Assembly (NCBI RefSeq): GCF_001613465.1
Contig: NZ_BDCK01000023.1
Location: 62,001-126,000 of the forward strand
DNA from: Nocardia niwae NBRC 108934 = DSM 45340
GTDB taxonomy: Bacteria; Actinomycetota; Actinomycetes; Mycobacteriales; Mycobacteriaceae
Length of the DNA stretch: 64,000 nt
Direction of reading: 5' to 3'
A program made the translations under genes and the position numbers. The notes below the pieces were generated by a model. That model saw only the letters and a list, made by a program, of their open reading frames with translations. It was not told the origin of the DNA and ran no database searches. Shown here piece by piece: positions 33,771 to 42,936 of this stretch; within the stretch, counting starts at the first letter, position 1; every line of letters starts with the position of its first letter.

Positions 33771-34379
33771 ATGTCAACCAGCACCCCCGAACGCCTGGTC
33801 ACCGCGACGGCCGAACTGATGCGGACGCAGGGGTACGCGGGAACGAGCGTCAAGCAGATCACTGTCGCCGCCCGCGCTCCGATGGGTTCGCTCTATCACC
33901 ACTTCCCCGAAGGGAAGCCGCAGCTCGCCGCCGCCGCGCTGCGGACATCCGGAGCCGCGTACATCCAGTTGCTCCCGCTGCTGCTGGACGCCCACGACGA
34001 TCTGTGCGAAGCGGTCACCGCCGCGTTCGCGGCCGCCGCCGAACAGATCGAGCAGACCGGCTGGATCAACATGTGCCCGGTCGGCACCGTCGCAGGCGAG
34101 GTCGCCGACAGCGAACCGGCGCTCCGCGAAGTCGCCGCGCAGGTCATCGCCTCCTGGATCGACGAGGGGGCCGGCTACTTCGTCCGCCGCGGCCTGTCCG
34201 CTGGCGACGCCCGCGAGTTCATCGTCGCCGTACTCGCCGCTCTCGAAGGCGCTTTCGTTCTCAGCCGCACTCTGCGCTCGACCGAACCATTGCACGCGGC
34301 GGGCCGGTCGTTACGCGCCAGAATCGAGGAAATGCTGGGCCGGAGCGCGCCGATAGCGGGCCCGGCGAAAGCAGACTAA
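33771..34379 (+). CDS. TetR-family regulator, LmrA/YxaF subgroup
   Basis: 202 residues from ATG 33771 (GGAG just upstream); a GTG at 33759 is an alternative start. The HTH is LVTATAELMRTQGYAGTSVKQITVAARAPMGSLYHHFPEGKPQL. GWINMCPVGTVAGEVADSEPALREVA is characteristic of the LmrA/YxaF-like C-terminal domain. It probably represses itself and the divergent hydrolase through the inverted repeat upstream. Confidence 0.88.
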   Translation: MSTSTPERLVTATAELMRTQGYAGTSVKQITVAARAPMGSLYHHFPEGKPQLAAAALRTSGAAYIQLLPLLLDAHDDLCEAVTAAFAAAAEQIEQTGWINMCPVGTVAGEVADSEPALREVAAQVIASWIDEGAGYFVRRGLSAGDAREFIVAVLAALEGAFVLSRTLRSTEPLHAAGRSLRARIEEMLGRSAPIAGPAKAD

Positions 34380-34513
34380 AACGGACCAAAACGGATCGCA
34401 TTTGCATTGCCGCAGAACTGGTTTCAGAGCGTTAATGGTTACAGCCGGGCTACCTGAAGGTCGAGCACCCCCCGGCGCAGGGAATCAATCGCTGAAACAA
34501 AGGGGGCACTGCC

Positions 34514-35251
34514 ATGCCTACTGTCACTTCTGTAACGCCGACCACGGGCCCGACTTCGGGGGGTAACAGTGTGGTCATCGCCGGAACCGGATTCACCGGC
34601 CCGGCCACGGTGCGGTTCGGCACGACCGCAACGACTTTCACGCTCGATTCCACCACGCAGATCACCGCGATCGCTCCACCGGGAACCGGTACGGTGCAGG
34701 TCACTGTGGCGAATGCGGACGGGACCAGCAATGGTGTTCCCTACACCTACGTCGTGCCGGTTCCGGTGGTGGCCTCGCTCATTCCGAATTTCGGTCCCGC
34801 GACGGGTGGAACGTTGGTCTCGATCGTCGGAACCGGCTTCACCGGAGTCACTTCCGTCAACTTCGGTGCCACCCCCGCCACGTTCTTCTTCGCGATTTCC
34901 AGCACGCTGATCATCGCGATCGCTCCGCCGGGAACGGGGGCGGTTCCGGTCACCGTCAGCAATTCGGCCGGCACGAGTCCGGGAGTGCCGTTCACGTATG
35001 TGTCGGTCCCCACGCTGATTTCGGTCACCCCGAATACGGGTCCCGTGACCGGCGGCACCGCGGTCACGATCACCGGAACCGGCTTCACCGGGGCCACGGG
35101 CGTGTTCTTCGGATTCCTTCCGGCCGTCTCGTTCACGGTGAATTCCGACACGCAGATCACCGCGGTCACCCCGGTGGGGTTCGGTCCTGCGCCGGTCACG
35201 GTCACCGCTCCCGGCGGGATCGCCACCGGCGTGTTCTTCACCTACGTCTGA
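34514..35251 (+). CDS. Three-repeat IPT/TIG-domain protein
   Basis: 245 residues made of three tandem IPT/TIG immunoglobulin-like domains (about 2-80, 81-163, 164-245). Each begins with a PxxGPxxGG motif, has GTGFTG in the middle, and ends in a TYV strand. No signal peptide, anchor or catalytic domain is seen, so its location is unclear. TIG domains occur in surface and binding proteins. The domain copies are very similar, suggesting recent internal duplication. Confidence 0.85.
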   Translation: MPTVTSVTPTTGPTSGGNSVVIAGTGFTGPATVRFGTTATTFTLDSTTQITAIAPPGTGTVQVTVANADGTSNGVPYTYVVPVPVVASLIPNFGPATGGTLVSIVGTGFTGVTSVNFGATPATFFFAISSTLIIAIAPPGTGAVPVTVSNSAGTSPGVPFTYVSVPTLISVTPNTGPVTGGTAVTITGTGFTGATGVFFGFLPAVSFTVNSDTQITAVTPVGFGPAPVTVTAPGGIATGVFFTYV

Positions 35252-35312
35252 CGGCAACGCCGCAGCCGTAGGCAGTCGCGGTGCGCAGGGGGATCCGGGT
35301 TCGGCCGGGTGA

Positions 35313-36374
35313 CTAGCCGACACCCAGCTCTCGTCCGCCCACCCCGGAGGCGAACTCCCGCCAGCGCCAGGGTCCGCCCGCTTCGCGCGCCAAGGGAGGC
35401 GAGTCCGCCCCTGCGCCCGCACGCAAACCGGAGAGCAAGTGCCGGAGGGCATCGACCGCGGTGAACCGCGGCGTCCACCCCAGCTCTGCCCGCGCGCGAC
35501 CGGTGTCCAGGATCGGCAGACGCATCACCGCGTCGAACAGGTCCGGCGCCGCGGGCAGGGCCCGGGCGTGCCAGCCCATCGCGAGCGCCGCGCGGACGAG
35601 CGCGGGCGGCACGGACACCACCCGGGCGTCGAAGAGTTCGGCCAGCCGGGCGCGATCGATCACCGGCTCCGCGGCCAGATTGAACGGTCCGCGGGCGTCG
35701 GTCGCGATGGCGAGCGCATAGGCGCGGGCGACGTCGTCGCTGTGCACCGCCTGGAATCGCAGCCCGCGCGGCAGCGGCAGCAGCGGCGGCAGGCCGGGCC
35801 GGATGAGCCGATTCGGCAGCAGCGGTCCGGCGAACAGACGCCGCTGCTGGCTGGCGGTCTCCCGGCGGAAGATGAACGCCGGGCGCATGCGAACCACACG
35901 GCGATCCGGGTTCTCGGCCTCGAACCGGTCCAGCAGTCTTTCGACGTACGCCTTCTCCCGCGTGTACGCGGCCGGGGGCCAGCCGTCGGTCGGCCAGCTC
36001 TCCGGCACCGGCTCGTCGTCGTGGCACGGAGAGTACGCGCCGACCGAGGAGGCATAGATCAAGGCGGGCACCTGCGCCGCGGCCACGGCGCGCAGCACCC
36101 GTTCGGTGCCGCCGACATTCGCGCCCCAGGTGACCATGGGCTGATGGGTGGGCTGGAACAGCCACGCCAGATGCACCACCACGTCGGCCCCGTGGAAATG
36201 CGCCTCTAGATCGTCGGTGCGCACGTCAGCGCGCACCCATTCCACGCCTTCCCGTGGCTTGCCCGGCACGCGCCGCGCGATCCCCACGATCGAGCCGACC
36301 CCCGCTTCGGCCGACAGCGTCTCCAGCAGGCTCGTCCCCACGTTTCCGGTGGCACCGATCACGACGACGCGCAT
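35313..36374 (-). CDS. NAD-dependent epimerase/dehydratase (extended SDR)
   Basis: 353 residues from ATG 36374 (AGGAG upstream). GATGNVGTSLLETL (residues 7-20) is the extended-SDR nucleotide motif. YASSVGAYSP carries the active-site Ser; AYTREKAYVERLL contains the YxxxK pair. Substrate unknown, perhaps a nucleotide sugar or steroid-like ketone. The shorter start is preferred because the upstream extension lacks family features. Confidence 0.85.
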   Translation of the reverse strand: MRVVVIGATGNVGTSLLETLSAEAGVGSIVGIARRVPGKPREGVEWVRADVRTDDLEAHFHGADVVVHLAWLFQPTHQPMVTWGANVGGTERVLRAVAAAQVPALIYASSVGAYSPCHDDEPVPESWPTDGWPPAAYTREKAYVERLLDRFEAENPDRRVVRMRPAFIFRRETASQQRRLFAGPLLPNRLIRPGLPPLLPLPRGLRFQAVHSDDVARAYALAIATDARGPFNLAAEPVIDRARLAELFDARVVSVPPALVRAALAMGWHARALPAAPDLFDAVMRLPILDTGRARAELGWTPRFTAVDALRHLLSGLRAGAGADSPPLAREAGGPWRWREFASGVGGRELGVG

Positions 36375-36456
36375 GTCTGCTCCTTGGCTCGGCGGTGAGA
36401 TCCGACAGCGAGAGGGCGGCCGTGCGGCCACCCTCCCCGCTCATCGTCGCGAAATG

Positions 36457-36699
36457 TCAGATATCCGATTTGGCGAGACGCTTGGACAGCAGCTCTTTGC
36501 CCATCCGGCCGCCTTTGCGGCTGTCGGCCTGCGCCTTGCGGAAGAACTCCACCAGTTCGCTGTCTCCGTCACGTTCCGCGTCCTGGATGAATGTGTCCAG
36601 ACGCAGAGCATTCTCCAGGGACGCCTCGACGAACCAGATCAAGTTGTAGTCCTTGTCCCTGGTGCCGGTGACGGTGCCTGTTTCCTGCTGCTCGGCCAT
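36457..36699 (-). CDS. Small hypothetical protein (80 aa)
   Basis: 80 residues, starting MAEQQETGT. Acidic, with NLIWFVEASLENALRLDTFIQDAERDGDSELVEFFRKAQADSRKG; resembles small conserved actinobacterial proteins of unknown function. The ATG at 36699 has AGGAGTGGAG immediately upstream, better than the GTG two codons earlier. Lies between the epimerase and the plasmid-stabilisation-like gene, all on the minus strand. Confidence 0.65.
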   Translation of the reverse strand: MAEQQETGTVTGTRDKDYNLIWFVEASLENALRLDTFIQDAERDGDSELVEFFRKAQADSRKGGRMGKELLSKRLAKSDI

Positions 36700-36742
36700 C
36701 TCCACTCCTCTCGCTGCTACGTCGTCGAGCCGCGCGCCGAGC

Positions 36743-37069
36743 TCAATCCCGTCCGAGCGCGTGCGCCAGCTCCTTCTTCGTCATCTTCGAGCGGCCTTCG
36801 ACATTGCGTTTCTTGGCCTCGTTGTACAGCTGGTCGCGGGTCGGCCCTTGTGCGCCGCTGTGCGACCGCTGGCCTCCCCGCTGCTGCGGGGACTTGTCGT
36901 CGGTCGATGTCTTGCTCGCGGTCTTGGACTGCCCGGACTGGGCGCGGTTCTTGTTGACCGTGCGAGCGGCCATCTCCTTCGCTCGTCCCGTGCTCGCGCC
37001 GCGGGACTTCGCCGAATCCTTGATGTGCTCGTATTGGCGTTCCTGCTTGTCGCTCCAAGCCTTCGGCAT
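36743..37069 (-). CDS. Plasmid-stabilisation-like protein with C-terminal Rho_N/SAP-like motif
   Basis: 108 residues, very basic and polar. The N-terminal MPKAWSDKQERQYEHIKDSAKSRG with the AKEMAARTVNK motif is the family often annotated as plasmid stabilisation protein. The C-terminal TRDQLYNEAKKRNVEGRSKMTKKELAHAL looks like a Rho N-terminal/SAP helix-extended-helix. Probably DNA or RNA binding; the plasmid role is only a legacy name. The Shine-Dalgarno AGGAGG precedes the ATG. Confidence 0.75.
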   Translation of the reverse strand: MPKAWSDKQERQYEHIKDSAKSRGASTGRAKEMAARTVNKNRAQSGQSKTASKTSTDDKSPQQRGGQRSHSGAQGPTRDQLYNEAKKRNVEGRSKMTKKELAHALGRD

Positions 37070-37180
37070 GTCATCACCTCCTGTGCTTGCGGCATACCCG
37101 GCGAATCCGCGCGCAATCCGGGTCGGGAGAAACGCGGCCCCGTCCCACGGCGCCCAGCTGTCGGCGGACGTACGGATGTG

Positions 37181-38416
37181 TCAGCAGTTGCTGGGTGCCG
37201 GCGCGCCCACGACCCGGCCCTCGAGCCACGGCAGCACGGCGGGGGAGCCGAGGACCGCCGCGGTCAGATGCTCGGCGTCGGGCACGTGCAGCGTCTGCAG
37301 CGGTACTCCGGCGGAGCACCAGTGGTGGATCGTGTTGTCGATGGCGTCGATCGGAATCAGCGGGTCACTCGGCGAATGCCATTCGAAGATCGGGATTTCC
37401 GGCGCGCCCGGGTAGAGCTCCACGCTGTTCTCCTGCACCACCGACCATGCGATCGGCATGTCGAAGACCGAGGGGCTGTCCACGAAATCGCGCGCGCTGC
37501 CGCCTGCTCCGATGGCGAGGATGTCGTTGGTGCAGCTGTTGGCCATGGCGTCGCGCAGCGCCCGGCCGCGCGCGTTGAGATTCTGGCTGATCGGCACCCG
37601 GTCCGGGTACTCCCGTTCCAGACCGATCGCGGCTGCCATGGCCAAGCCGAACGCCGGGTGCGGCTCGAAACCCAACCCTCGCGCCATCGCCACCAGATTC
37701 ATCGGGGCGCCGCCGATGGCCGCGCCCGCGAGCCGCAGATCAGGTGCGTAGGACGGTTGCAGCGCGGCCGCCCATGCGGTGGCGAGGCCACCGCCGGAGT
37801 AACCGGCCAGCGCCGCCGGGCTGTTCTGCAGCCCGAGTTCGGGTAGTCGCTTCGCCGCGCGAACGCCGTCCAACGTGATCTGGCCGCCCAAACGCCCGGC
37901 GCCGAGCGCGAACTGGGGGCCGAGATGATCCGGCAGCGCGATACTCCAGCCCCGCGCCAGCAGGACGTTCAGCATCGACGCGGACGCCGACAGATTCAAA
38001 TCGTTGTGGTAGAGCAGGTGCGATACCGCGCAGCCGGTGCCGAGTGAGTTGATGAAGTGCTGATACGACAGCAGCGGCATGCCGGGCCGATGTCCGAGCG
38101 GGGTGAGGATCGTGGTGGTCGCCGCGATCGGCGCGCCACGCGAATTGGTGGACCGGAACTCGACCAGCCGCACGGCGGCGCCGGGGAAGAGGGGCAGTGG
38201 CGGCAGGGCGCGCACGTCCAGCACGTCGCCAGGGTTGTGCGCCGCAAGATCTGCCGGTGCGGCATAGAACGGGTCCGGATCGGGCAGTGGATAGACCGGT
38301 TCCGCAGTGGCCGTCGTCGCCAGCAGGAGGGCGAGTGCCATCCCGCTCAGCGCGCCGAGCACACGGACCGGACCGAAGCGTTTGCCGCCGGGGAAACGTA
38401 GAAACGGACGAGTCAC
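37181..38416 (-). CDS. Secreted lipase (LIP family)
   Basis: 411 residues. N-terminal signal peptide (basic RFPGGKRFGPVRV, hydrophobic ALSGMALALLLATTATA, cut near residue 38). Nucleophile elbow GYSGGG with Ser207; acid and His probably in EWHSPSDPLIP and PDAEHLTA. Cys pairs fit disulphides in an extracellular enzyme. The family cleaves triacylglycerols or simple esters. A divergent promoter region of about 370 bp separates it from the gene at 38791. Confidence 0.86.
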   Translation of the reverse strand: MTRPFLRFPGGKRFGPVRVLGALSGMALALLLATTATAEPVYPLPDPDPFYAAPADLAAHNPGDVLDVRALPPLPLFPGAAVRLVEFRSTNSRGAPIAATTTILTPLGHRPGMPLLSYQHFINSLGTGCAVSHLLYHNDLNLSASASMLNVLLARGWSIALPDHLGPQFALGAGRLGGQITLDGVRAAKRLPELGLQNSPAALAGYSGGGLATAWAAALQPSYAPDLRLAGAAIGGAPMNLVAMARGLGFEPHPAFGLAMAAAIGLEREYPDRVPISQNLNARGRALRDAMANSCTNDILAIGAGGSARDFVDSPSVFDMPIAWSVVQENSVELYPGAPEIPIFEWHSPSDPLIPIDAIDNTIHHWCSAGVPLQTLHVPDAEHLTAAVLGSPAVLPWLEGRVVGAPAPSNC

Positions 38417-38790
38417 GACCTTGACCTCCAGGGGTAGTTCGTCGCATTCGCCGACCAGTTTTCTGCACCGAGTGCATCTTTCGGCAAACTACCAGCGACC
38501 TTAGCGGCTAAGTCGGGAATGCGTGAAAAACTTTCTGGCAGCGGCAAAACTCGCGGAATTTGCCGAGTTCAAGCGAGCTATCGCAGACCTCAGCAATCTG
38601 TCAGCCATTGATGACTCTCCGGGGTGGTGCGAGCGGGAACCGCAGACGGACGACTCGGCTGCGACCCGCTGCGCGGGCAACGGCCACAGCGGGGCGAAGG
38701 TATTCGATCAGGGGTTGCGACGCGGCGCGAGCACGGCTTGGCTGGATCACATACACAGCGACGAGGTTCAGGACGAAGGAAGGAGCGGTC
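38417..38790. other. Divergent promoter region between lipase and small membrane protein
   Basis: 374 bp. No coding frame with support. Contains a short imperfect inverted repeat GACCTTAG / CTAAGTC around 38498-38515 and serves both divergent genes. Confidence 0.4.
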
Positions 38791-39195
38791 ATGTCCAAGT
38801 CATCAGCCCAGAAGGTCCGCGAATCCGGCTCCCGATCAGCCGAGCCGGCGCGCGCGGTACCGGCCGCCGAGACAGAATCCTCGCCGAAAGCGGGCACCTC
38901 GACGACCCCACACGTCCGGTTGCGGGTCCCGGTTCCGACGGTGGGCATGCGGATGGCGCGAATTCCGCTTCCGCCCGGGCCGCGCGCCGTGGCGAACGGC
39001 GTCTCTTCGGCTACGACGGCGGTGCGCAACCGGGCGCCGGATCGGGAGTCGCTGCTCTACTTCGGCGGGCTCGGAGCGGCGGCGGTCACCGGGCTGGTGT
39101 CGTGGCCGGTCGCCGGGGCGATCGGCGTCGGCGTCTGGGTGGCCGAGCACGCGCGTCGTACTCCCGCCACGAGGGGGAACGGCGCCGAAACATGA
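38791..39195 (+). CDS. Small membrane protein (134 aa), unknown function
   Basis: 134 residues. A charged, low-complexity N-terminal half (about 1-80) is followed by a hydrophobic stretch (LLYFGGLGAAAVTGLVSWPVAGAIGVGVWVAEHA, about 93-126) able to form one or two membrane helices. GGAAGGAGC precedes the ATG. I do not recognise a family. Likely an integral cytoplasmic-membrane protein. Confidence 0.6.
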   Translation: MSKSSAQKVRESGSRSAEPARAVPAAETESSPKAGTSTTPHVRLRVPVPTVGMRMARIPLPPGPRAVANGVSSATTAVRNRAPDRESLLYFGGLGAAAVTGLVSWPVAGAIGVGVWVAEHARRTPATRGNGAET

Positions 39196-39453
39196 CCTGG
39201 CCGCCGGGTTCGCTCCTGGTGGCCTCGAGTTCCCCGCCGCAGGCGCCGTGGCGCCGTGCTCAGCTCTGCCTAGGGTTGACCGGTCTTGCCCGCTGGGTGA
39301 TCCGCCGGTGGGCCGATCCCGCGCGGCAGGCCGGTCTCCGTTCGGTCGCGCGCAAGCACGCCGGTGAATCGAAACGGCAACGTCCTTGTACCGACTGGGA
39401 TACGGCTGTCACAGAGCATTCTCTCGACCCTGTGGGCGCGACAGGATCGCGAT

Positions 39454-39765
39454 ATGGCAACCGCAATGTGGAATGGCGAGATTCTGGCTAGTAGCGACGA
39501 CACCGTCCTCGTCGAAGGCAACCACTACTTCCCGGTGGAGTCCGTCCGGACGCAGTTTCTGCGGCCTTCCGACACTCATACGACTTGTCCGTGGAAGGGT
39601 GAAGCCAGCTACTACACCCTGGACGTCAACGGCGCCGTCAACGAGGACGCCGCCTGGTATTACCCTGAGCCGAAAAGCGAGGCGGAGCAGATCAGGGACC
39701 ACGTCGCCTTCTGGCACGACGTAGAGGTGACCGCCGACGAGATACCGAGTTCCGCACTTCGCTGA
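39454..39765 (+). CDS. DUF427 domain protein
   Basis: 103 residues. MATAMWNGEILASSDDTVLVEGNHYFP followed by TTCPWKGEASYYTLDVNG, the hallmark of DUF427 (CPWKG motif). Small cytosolic protein, function unknown. Start ATG 39454 has AGGA eight bases upstream; earlier in-frame codons look non-coding. Confidence 0.85.
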   Translation: MATAMWNGEILASSDDTVLVEGNHYFPVESVRTQFLRPSDTHTTCPWKGEASYYTLDVNGAVNEDAAWYYPEPKSEAEQIRDHVAFWHDVEVTADEIPSSALR

Positions 39766-39879
39766 CGGCGAGCGGCCGCCGTGCCGGTCGCGGGATTCCG
39801 ATCCGCCTTCGCGAGAAGCCAGGCGTCGGCGCGTCTTTGGGCATTCGCCCGGTGGCCGAGCCGATGAACGCCGCCGAGA

Positions 39880-40023
39880 AGCGCCTCCGGCCTCGGCATC
39901 CACTACTGCCCCGGCGCGCCGCTGGCGCTGCTGGAGGTGTTGCTGCGAAAGGTGTGCGAGATCGAATTGCGCTCGGACACGCCGCGGTTCGGCGTCGCTG
40001 CCCACCCGGTTCACCCCCGTGTA
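39880..40023 (+). pseudogene. Decayed C-terminal fragment of a cytochrome P450
   Basis: In frame from 39880 the bases read SGLGIHYCPGAPLALLE, the P450 heme loop (GxHxCxG) with the invariant Cys, followed by a plausible L-helix. A stop codon lies directly upstream in the same frame and there is no P450 body before it, so this is a remnant. It is unrelated in detail to the conservon P450s, whose heme loops differ. Confidence 0.5.
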
Positions 40024-40029
40024 GGCGCG

Positions 40030-40059
40030 CGCCCCCGGGCCGGGCCCGGCCCGGGGGCG
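40030..40059 (-). terminator. Perfect 30-bp G/C palindrome, terminator of lipoprotein gene
   Basis: 15-bp arms with no loop, all G/C, four bases past the stop of the minus-strand lipoprotein gene. Confidence 0.6.
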
Positions 40060-40063
40060 GCGG

Positions 40064-40585
40064 TCAGTCGCCGACCACCTCGATCTTCGCTTCGTCGACC
40101 TTGACATCCTCCCCGGACGGGTTGCCCTCGGGTTTCACGGTGATGCGCGACTTGTCGACGCCGGCGGCTTCGAGTTCGGCCGCGATGTTGTCACCCCTGG
40201 ATTTTGCCAGCGATTCGGCGGTCGCGGAGTTCGCGGCCTCGGCGTAGGTCGTGATCTCCACTTCGGCGTCGTTGCCCTTCAACGGGACCGCCACCGCTTT
40301 GATGGTGGCGACGTCGGTCCCGCTGAGATCGGAGCTGCCGCTGTCGAAAGTGATCGGCGCGGCGGCAAGCGCCGCGTTGATCGCGTCCTGGATCACCTGC
40401 TGCGCGGTGTTCAGGCCCGAGCGCACGGCCGACGACGCGGTCGCGGCCAGGCTGCTGCGCATGGGATGGGTGTGTTCACTGGTCGACGCCGCGGAATCCG
40501 AGCTGTCGTCGGACCCGCACGCGGCGGTCATGAGCAGCGCGACGGCCACAGCGGCGATTCCGCTGACGCTTTTCCTGGATATCAT
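40064..40585 (-). CDS. Lipoprotein with C-terminal OmpA-like domain
   Basis: 173 residues. Signal peptide with lipobox VALLMTAACGSD (Cys about 22), so the protein is lipid-anchored outside the membrane. The C-terminal region (PITFDSGSSDLSGTDVATIKAVAVPL, then AESLAKSRGDNIAAELEAAGVDKSRI) resembles OmpA-type peptidoglycan-binding folds such as mycobacterial ArfA. AGGAG precedes the ATG. Function unknown, perhaps envelope structural. Confidence 0.72.
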   Translation of the reverse strand: MISRKSVSGIAAVAVALLMTAACGSDDSSDSAASTSEHTHPMRSSLAATASSAVRSGLNTAQQVIQDAINAALAAAPITFDSGSSDLSGTDVATIKAVAVPLKGNDAEVEITTYAEAANSATAESLAKSRGDNIAAELEAAGVDKSRITVKPEGNPSGEDVKVDEAKIEVVGD

Positions 40586-40961
40586 CTGCCTACTCCTGTT
40601 TCGGTGGATAAATCCCCTGTGCGTCATTCGGTGGGATGCGTGGAATTGTCCGGCACGGAGCCGGGACCGCGGTCGGGCCCGCGCGTGAATATCGGCTCGG
40701 TGGTGCCAGCGCATTCGATCCTCGCACAGGCGCGCCTTCCGGCGTGTCTTTTCACGGTCGCCGCATTTCTCGGTCACGATCGGCGCAATTGTCACCGGAA
40801 GGCGCGCGAGTCGCCACGAGCGCGGCGTAGCGTCGATTCGGCGAATCGCGGGTTTCCGCCTGATCCGGCGATGACCGGTTCGGGACGAGCCGACATCGAC
40901 GGCGCGGGGCAGTCGCGAATCCGCCCCTGGGCGGCCGGGTGAGCAGAGGAAGTGAAACACG
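40586..40961. other. Divergent intergenic region, no gene
   Basis: 376 bp between the lipoprotein and the BrkB-like gene. Contains a small hairpin CGATTCGGCGAATCG near 40833; otherwise nothing recognised. Confidence 0.4.
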
Positions 40962-41837
40962 GTGCGGTCGGTGAAATTGTCCGTGGCACTGGCCCGGGAA
41001 GTCTCGCTGGCGCGGTCCCGGGCCGCGACCGGATGGTTGCGCGGTACGCCCCAAGGCCGCACCGCGCGCCGGGTGATCGAAGGCTTCGCCGAGATCCAGC
41101 TCGTCGATCGGTCGATGGTGCTCGCCGCGCAGATCTTCACCTCCGTATTACCGGTGATCATCGCCGCGTCGGTGTTCAGTGGCTGGCATGCGGCGGCGGA
41201 AGCGATCAACGACCAGCTCGGATTCGATTCCGGGTCACTCGGCGGCGACGCGGGCACGGCTCCGGCCGATCCGGCGCTGGCCGCGTTCGGCGTGGTCGGA
41301 CTGCTCATGGTCGTGCTGGGCGGCACGTCGTTCGCCCGGGCGCTCGCCCGTGTCTATGCGGCGGTGTGGAAGGTGCCCGCCCTCGGCCCCCGCGATGCGT
41401 GGCGCTGGCTGGCCGCACTGCTCGCGGTCGCGATCGCGGTGGCGCTGGTGGGGCAGACCAGGGAACTCGCCCAGATCCGTTATGCGGGCAGGCCGCTGGC
41501 TCTGGTGGGTGAGGCGGTCGTCTGGGGATGCGTCTGGACGGCCGCGCCGTACCTGCTCACCAAGGGAGCGCTGACCGGACGACTGCTGTGGGTGTCCGGA
41601 GCGCTCACTGCCGCCGGTTTGACCGCGATGCACGTGGTGGGGCGTGTGGTACTGCCGCGCACCACGGCGAACGCCGAAGCGCATTTCGGACCCCTCGGAC
41701 TGGCCTTCACGACGGTCAGCTGGCTTTTCGTCCTGTCGGTGGTGATCGTGGGCGCGGCGTCGATCGTCAAAGCGCTCGCCCTGGACGAGACCGCCGTCGG
41801 TCGCTTTCTCCGCGGTCCGCAGCCCAACGACCTGTGA
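40962..41837 (+). CDS. YihY/BrkB-like membrane protein
   Basis: 291 residues, about six membrane helices. LVDRSMVLAAQIFTSVLPVIIAASVF and LGGTSFARALARVYAAVWKVPA, then AHFGPLGLAFTTVSWLFVLSVVIVGAAS, fit the YihY/BrkB (formerly mis-named ribonuclease BN) membrane family. GTG start at 40962. Role unknown in this family. Confidence 0.75.
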   Translation: MRSVKLSVALAREVSLARSRAATGWLRGTPQGRTARRVIEGFAEIQLVDRSMVLAAQIFTSVLPVIIAASVFSGWHAAAEAINDQLGFDSGSLGGDAGTAPADPALAAFGVVGLLMVVLGGTSFARALARVYAAVWKVPALGPRDAWRWLAALLAVAIAVALVGQTRELAQIRYAGRPLALVGEAVVWGCVWTAAPYLLTKGALTGRLLWVSGALTAAGLTAMHVVGRVVLPRTTANAEAHFGPLGLAFTTVSWLFVLSVVIVGAASIVKALALDETAVGRFLRGPQPNDL

Positions 41838-41859
41838 CGCGGCCCGGGACTTCTCGGGA

Positions 41860-42258
41860 CTACCAGTCGACCGCGCCGAGTTCGTGGAGTTTGCGGAAGA
41901 CCAGCATCGAGCCGGGGGCCACATGGTCCATGGCGGCGTACTCGCTCACGGTGAAGTAACGCAGTTCGGCGATCTCGCTGGTGGGGCTGGGGTCGCCGTC
42001 GAGTTCCGCGGTGAAGCAGGTCATGTGCAGCCGGGTACCGGGGGAGTGGCCGTACGCCTCGGCCTGGAACACCCCGAGTTCGTCGCAGGTGACGACGCCG
42101 ACGCCGAGTTCCTCGCGAACCTCGCGGTGCAGCGCCGCCTCGGGCGTCTCGCCCGGGTCGATCTTGCCCCCGGCCATGTAGAAGACGTCCTTGCCGACCG
42201 AGCGCGCCTGCAGCAGGCGGCGATCCCGGACATGGGCCAGCGCGGCGGTGTGGATCAC
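41860..42258 (-). CDS. Nudix hydrolase
   Basis: 132 residues. Perfect Nudix box GX5EX7REUXEEXGU at residues 31-53 (GKIDPGE, then REVREELGV), binding the catalytic divalent metals. The family cleaves nucleoside diphosphate-X compounds; exact substrate unknown. Converges with the BrkB-like gene 22 bp away. Confidence 0.92.
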   Translation of the reverse strand: MIHTAALAHVRDRRLLQARSVGKDVFYMAGGKIDPGETPEAALHREVREELGVGVVTCDELGVFQAEAYGHSPGTRLHMTCFTAELDGDPSPTSEIAELRYFTVSEYAAMDHVAPGSMLVFRKLHELGAVDW

Positions 42259-42321
42259 CGGCCCACTGTACTGAGCGACCGCGACGGGTCGTCAACCGGA
42301 TTTCGCGCGGATCGCCGCCGC

Positions 42322-42915
42322 TCAGCGCTCGGGTACGGCGCGGTGCAGCAGTTCGCCGATGCGCCGGTGGATCAGCGCGGTGTCGTCCCCGTCGGCGACG
42401 AATTCCAAGAACAGCGCCGCACCGGCCGCCAGCGCGATGACGGCCCTGGCATCCAGTTCGGACTGTGCGCGGGATGCGGTGTCCGCGGCGAAGAGCGCGG
42501 CCGCCGGGGCGCTGAACCCGCTCCACAGCCGGTGGCGCAACTGCTGGTCCCGATCGAGCGCGGTCAACAGCCCCGGAACCGCGGCGCGCACATCGCCGCG
42601 CGCGAACAGTTCCCGGCTGCCGCGCAGTACCCACTCGACCCACCCCCGCTGATCGGTCCCCTCGAACGGCCCCAAGTCTGGCGTCTCACCCAGCACGGCG
42701 TGCAGCACCAGTTCGGCCTTCGATTGCCAGCGGCGCGCGATGGAGGCCCGGCCGACGCCCGCGCGGGCCGCCACAGCCCGCACGCTCAGCTCGTCCCATC
42801 CGCCTTCGACCAGCATCTCCCGCACGGTCGCCAGCACCCGCTGTTCGACCGAGTCGTCCCGTGGCCGGCCGACGGCCCGGCTCGCCGACTGCGACTCCCG
42901 CGCCGTTTCGTCCAT
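42322..42915 (-). CDS. TetR-family transcriptional regulator
   Basis: 197 residues from ATG 42915 (GGGGAG upstream). HTH: LATVREMLVEGGWDELSVRAVAARAGVGRASIARRWQSKAEL. Divergent from the epimerase at 43054, with a perfect palindromic operator in the gap, so it very likely represses that gene and itself. Confidence 0.88.
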   Translation of the reverse strand: MDETARESQSASRAVGRPRDDSVEQRVLATVREMLVEGGWDELSVRAVAARAGVGRASIARRWQSKAELVLHAVLGETPDLGPFEGTDQRGWVEWVLRGSRELFARGDVRAAVPGLLTALDRDQQLRHRLWSGFSAPAAALFAADTASRAQSELDARAVIALAAGAALFLEFVADGDDTALIHRRIGELLHRAVPER

Positions 42916-42936
42916 GCCGCTCCCCGCTCCCAATTA

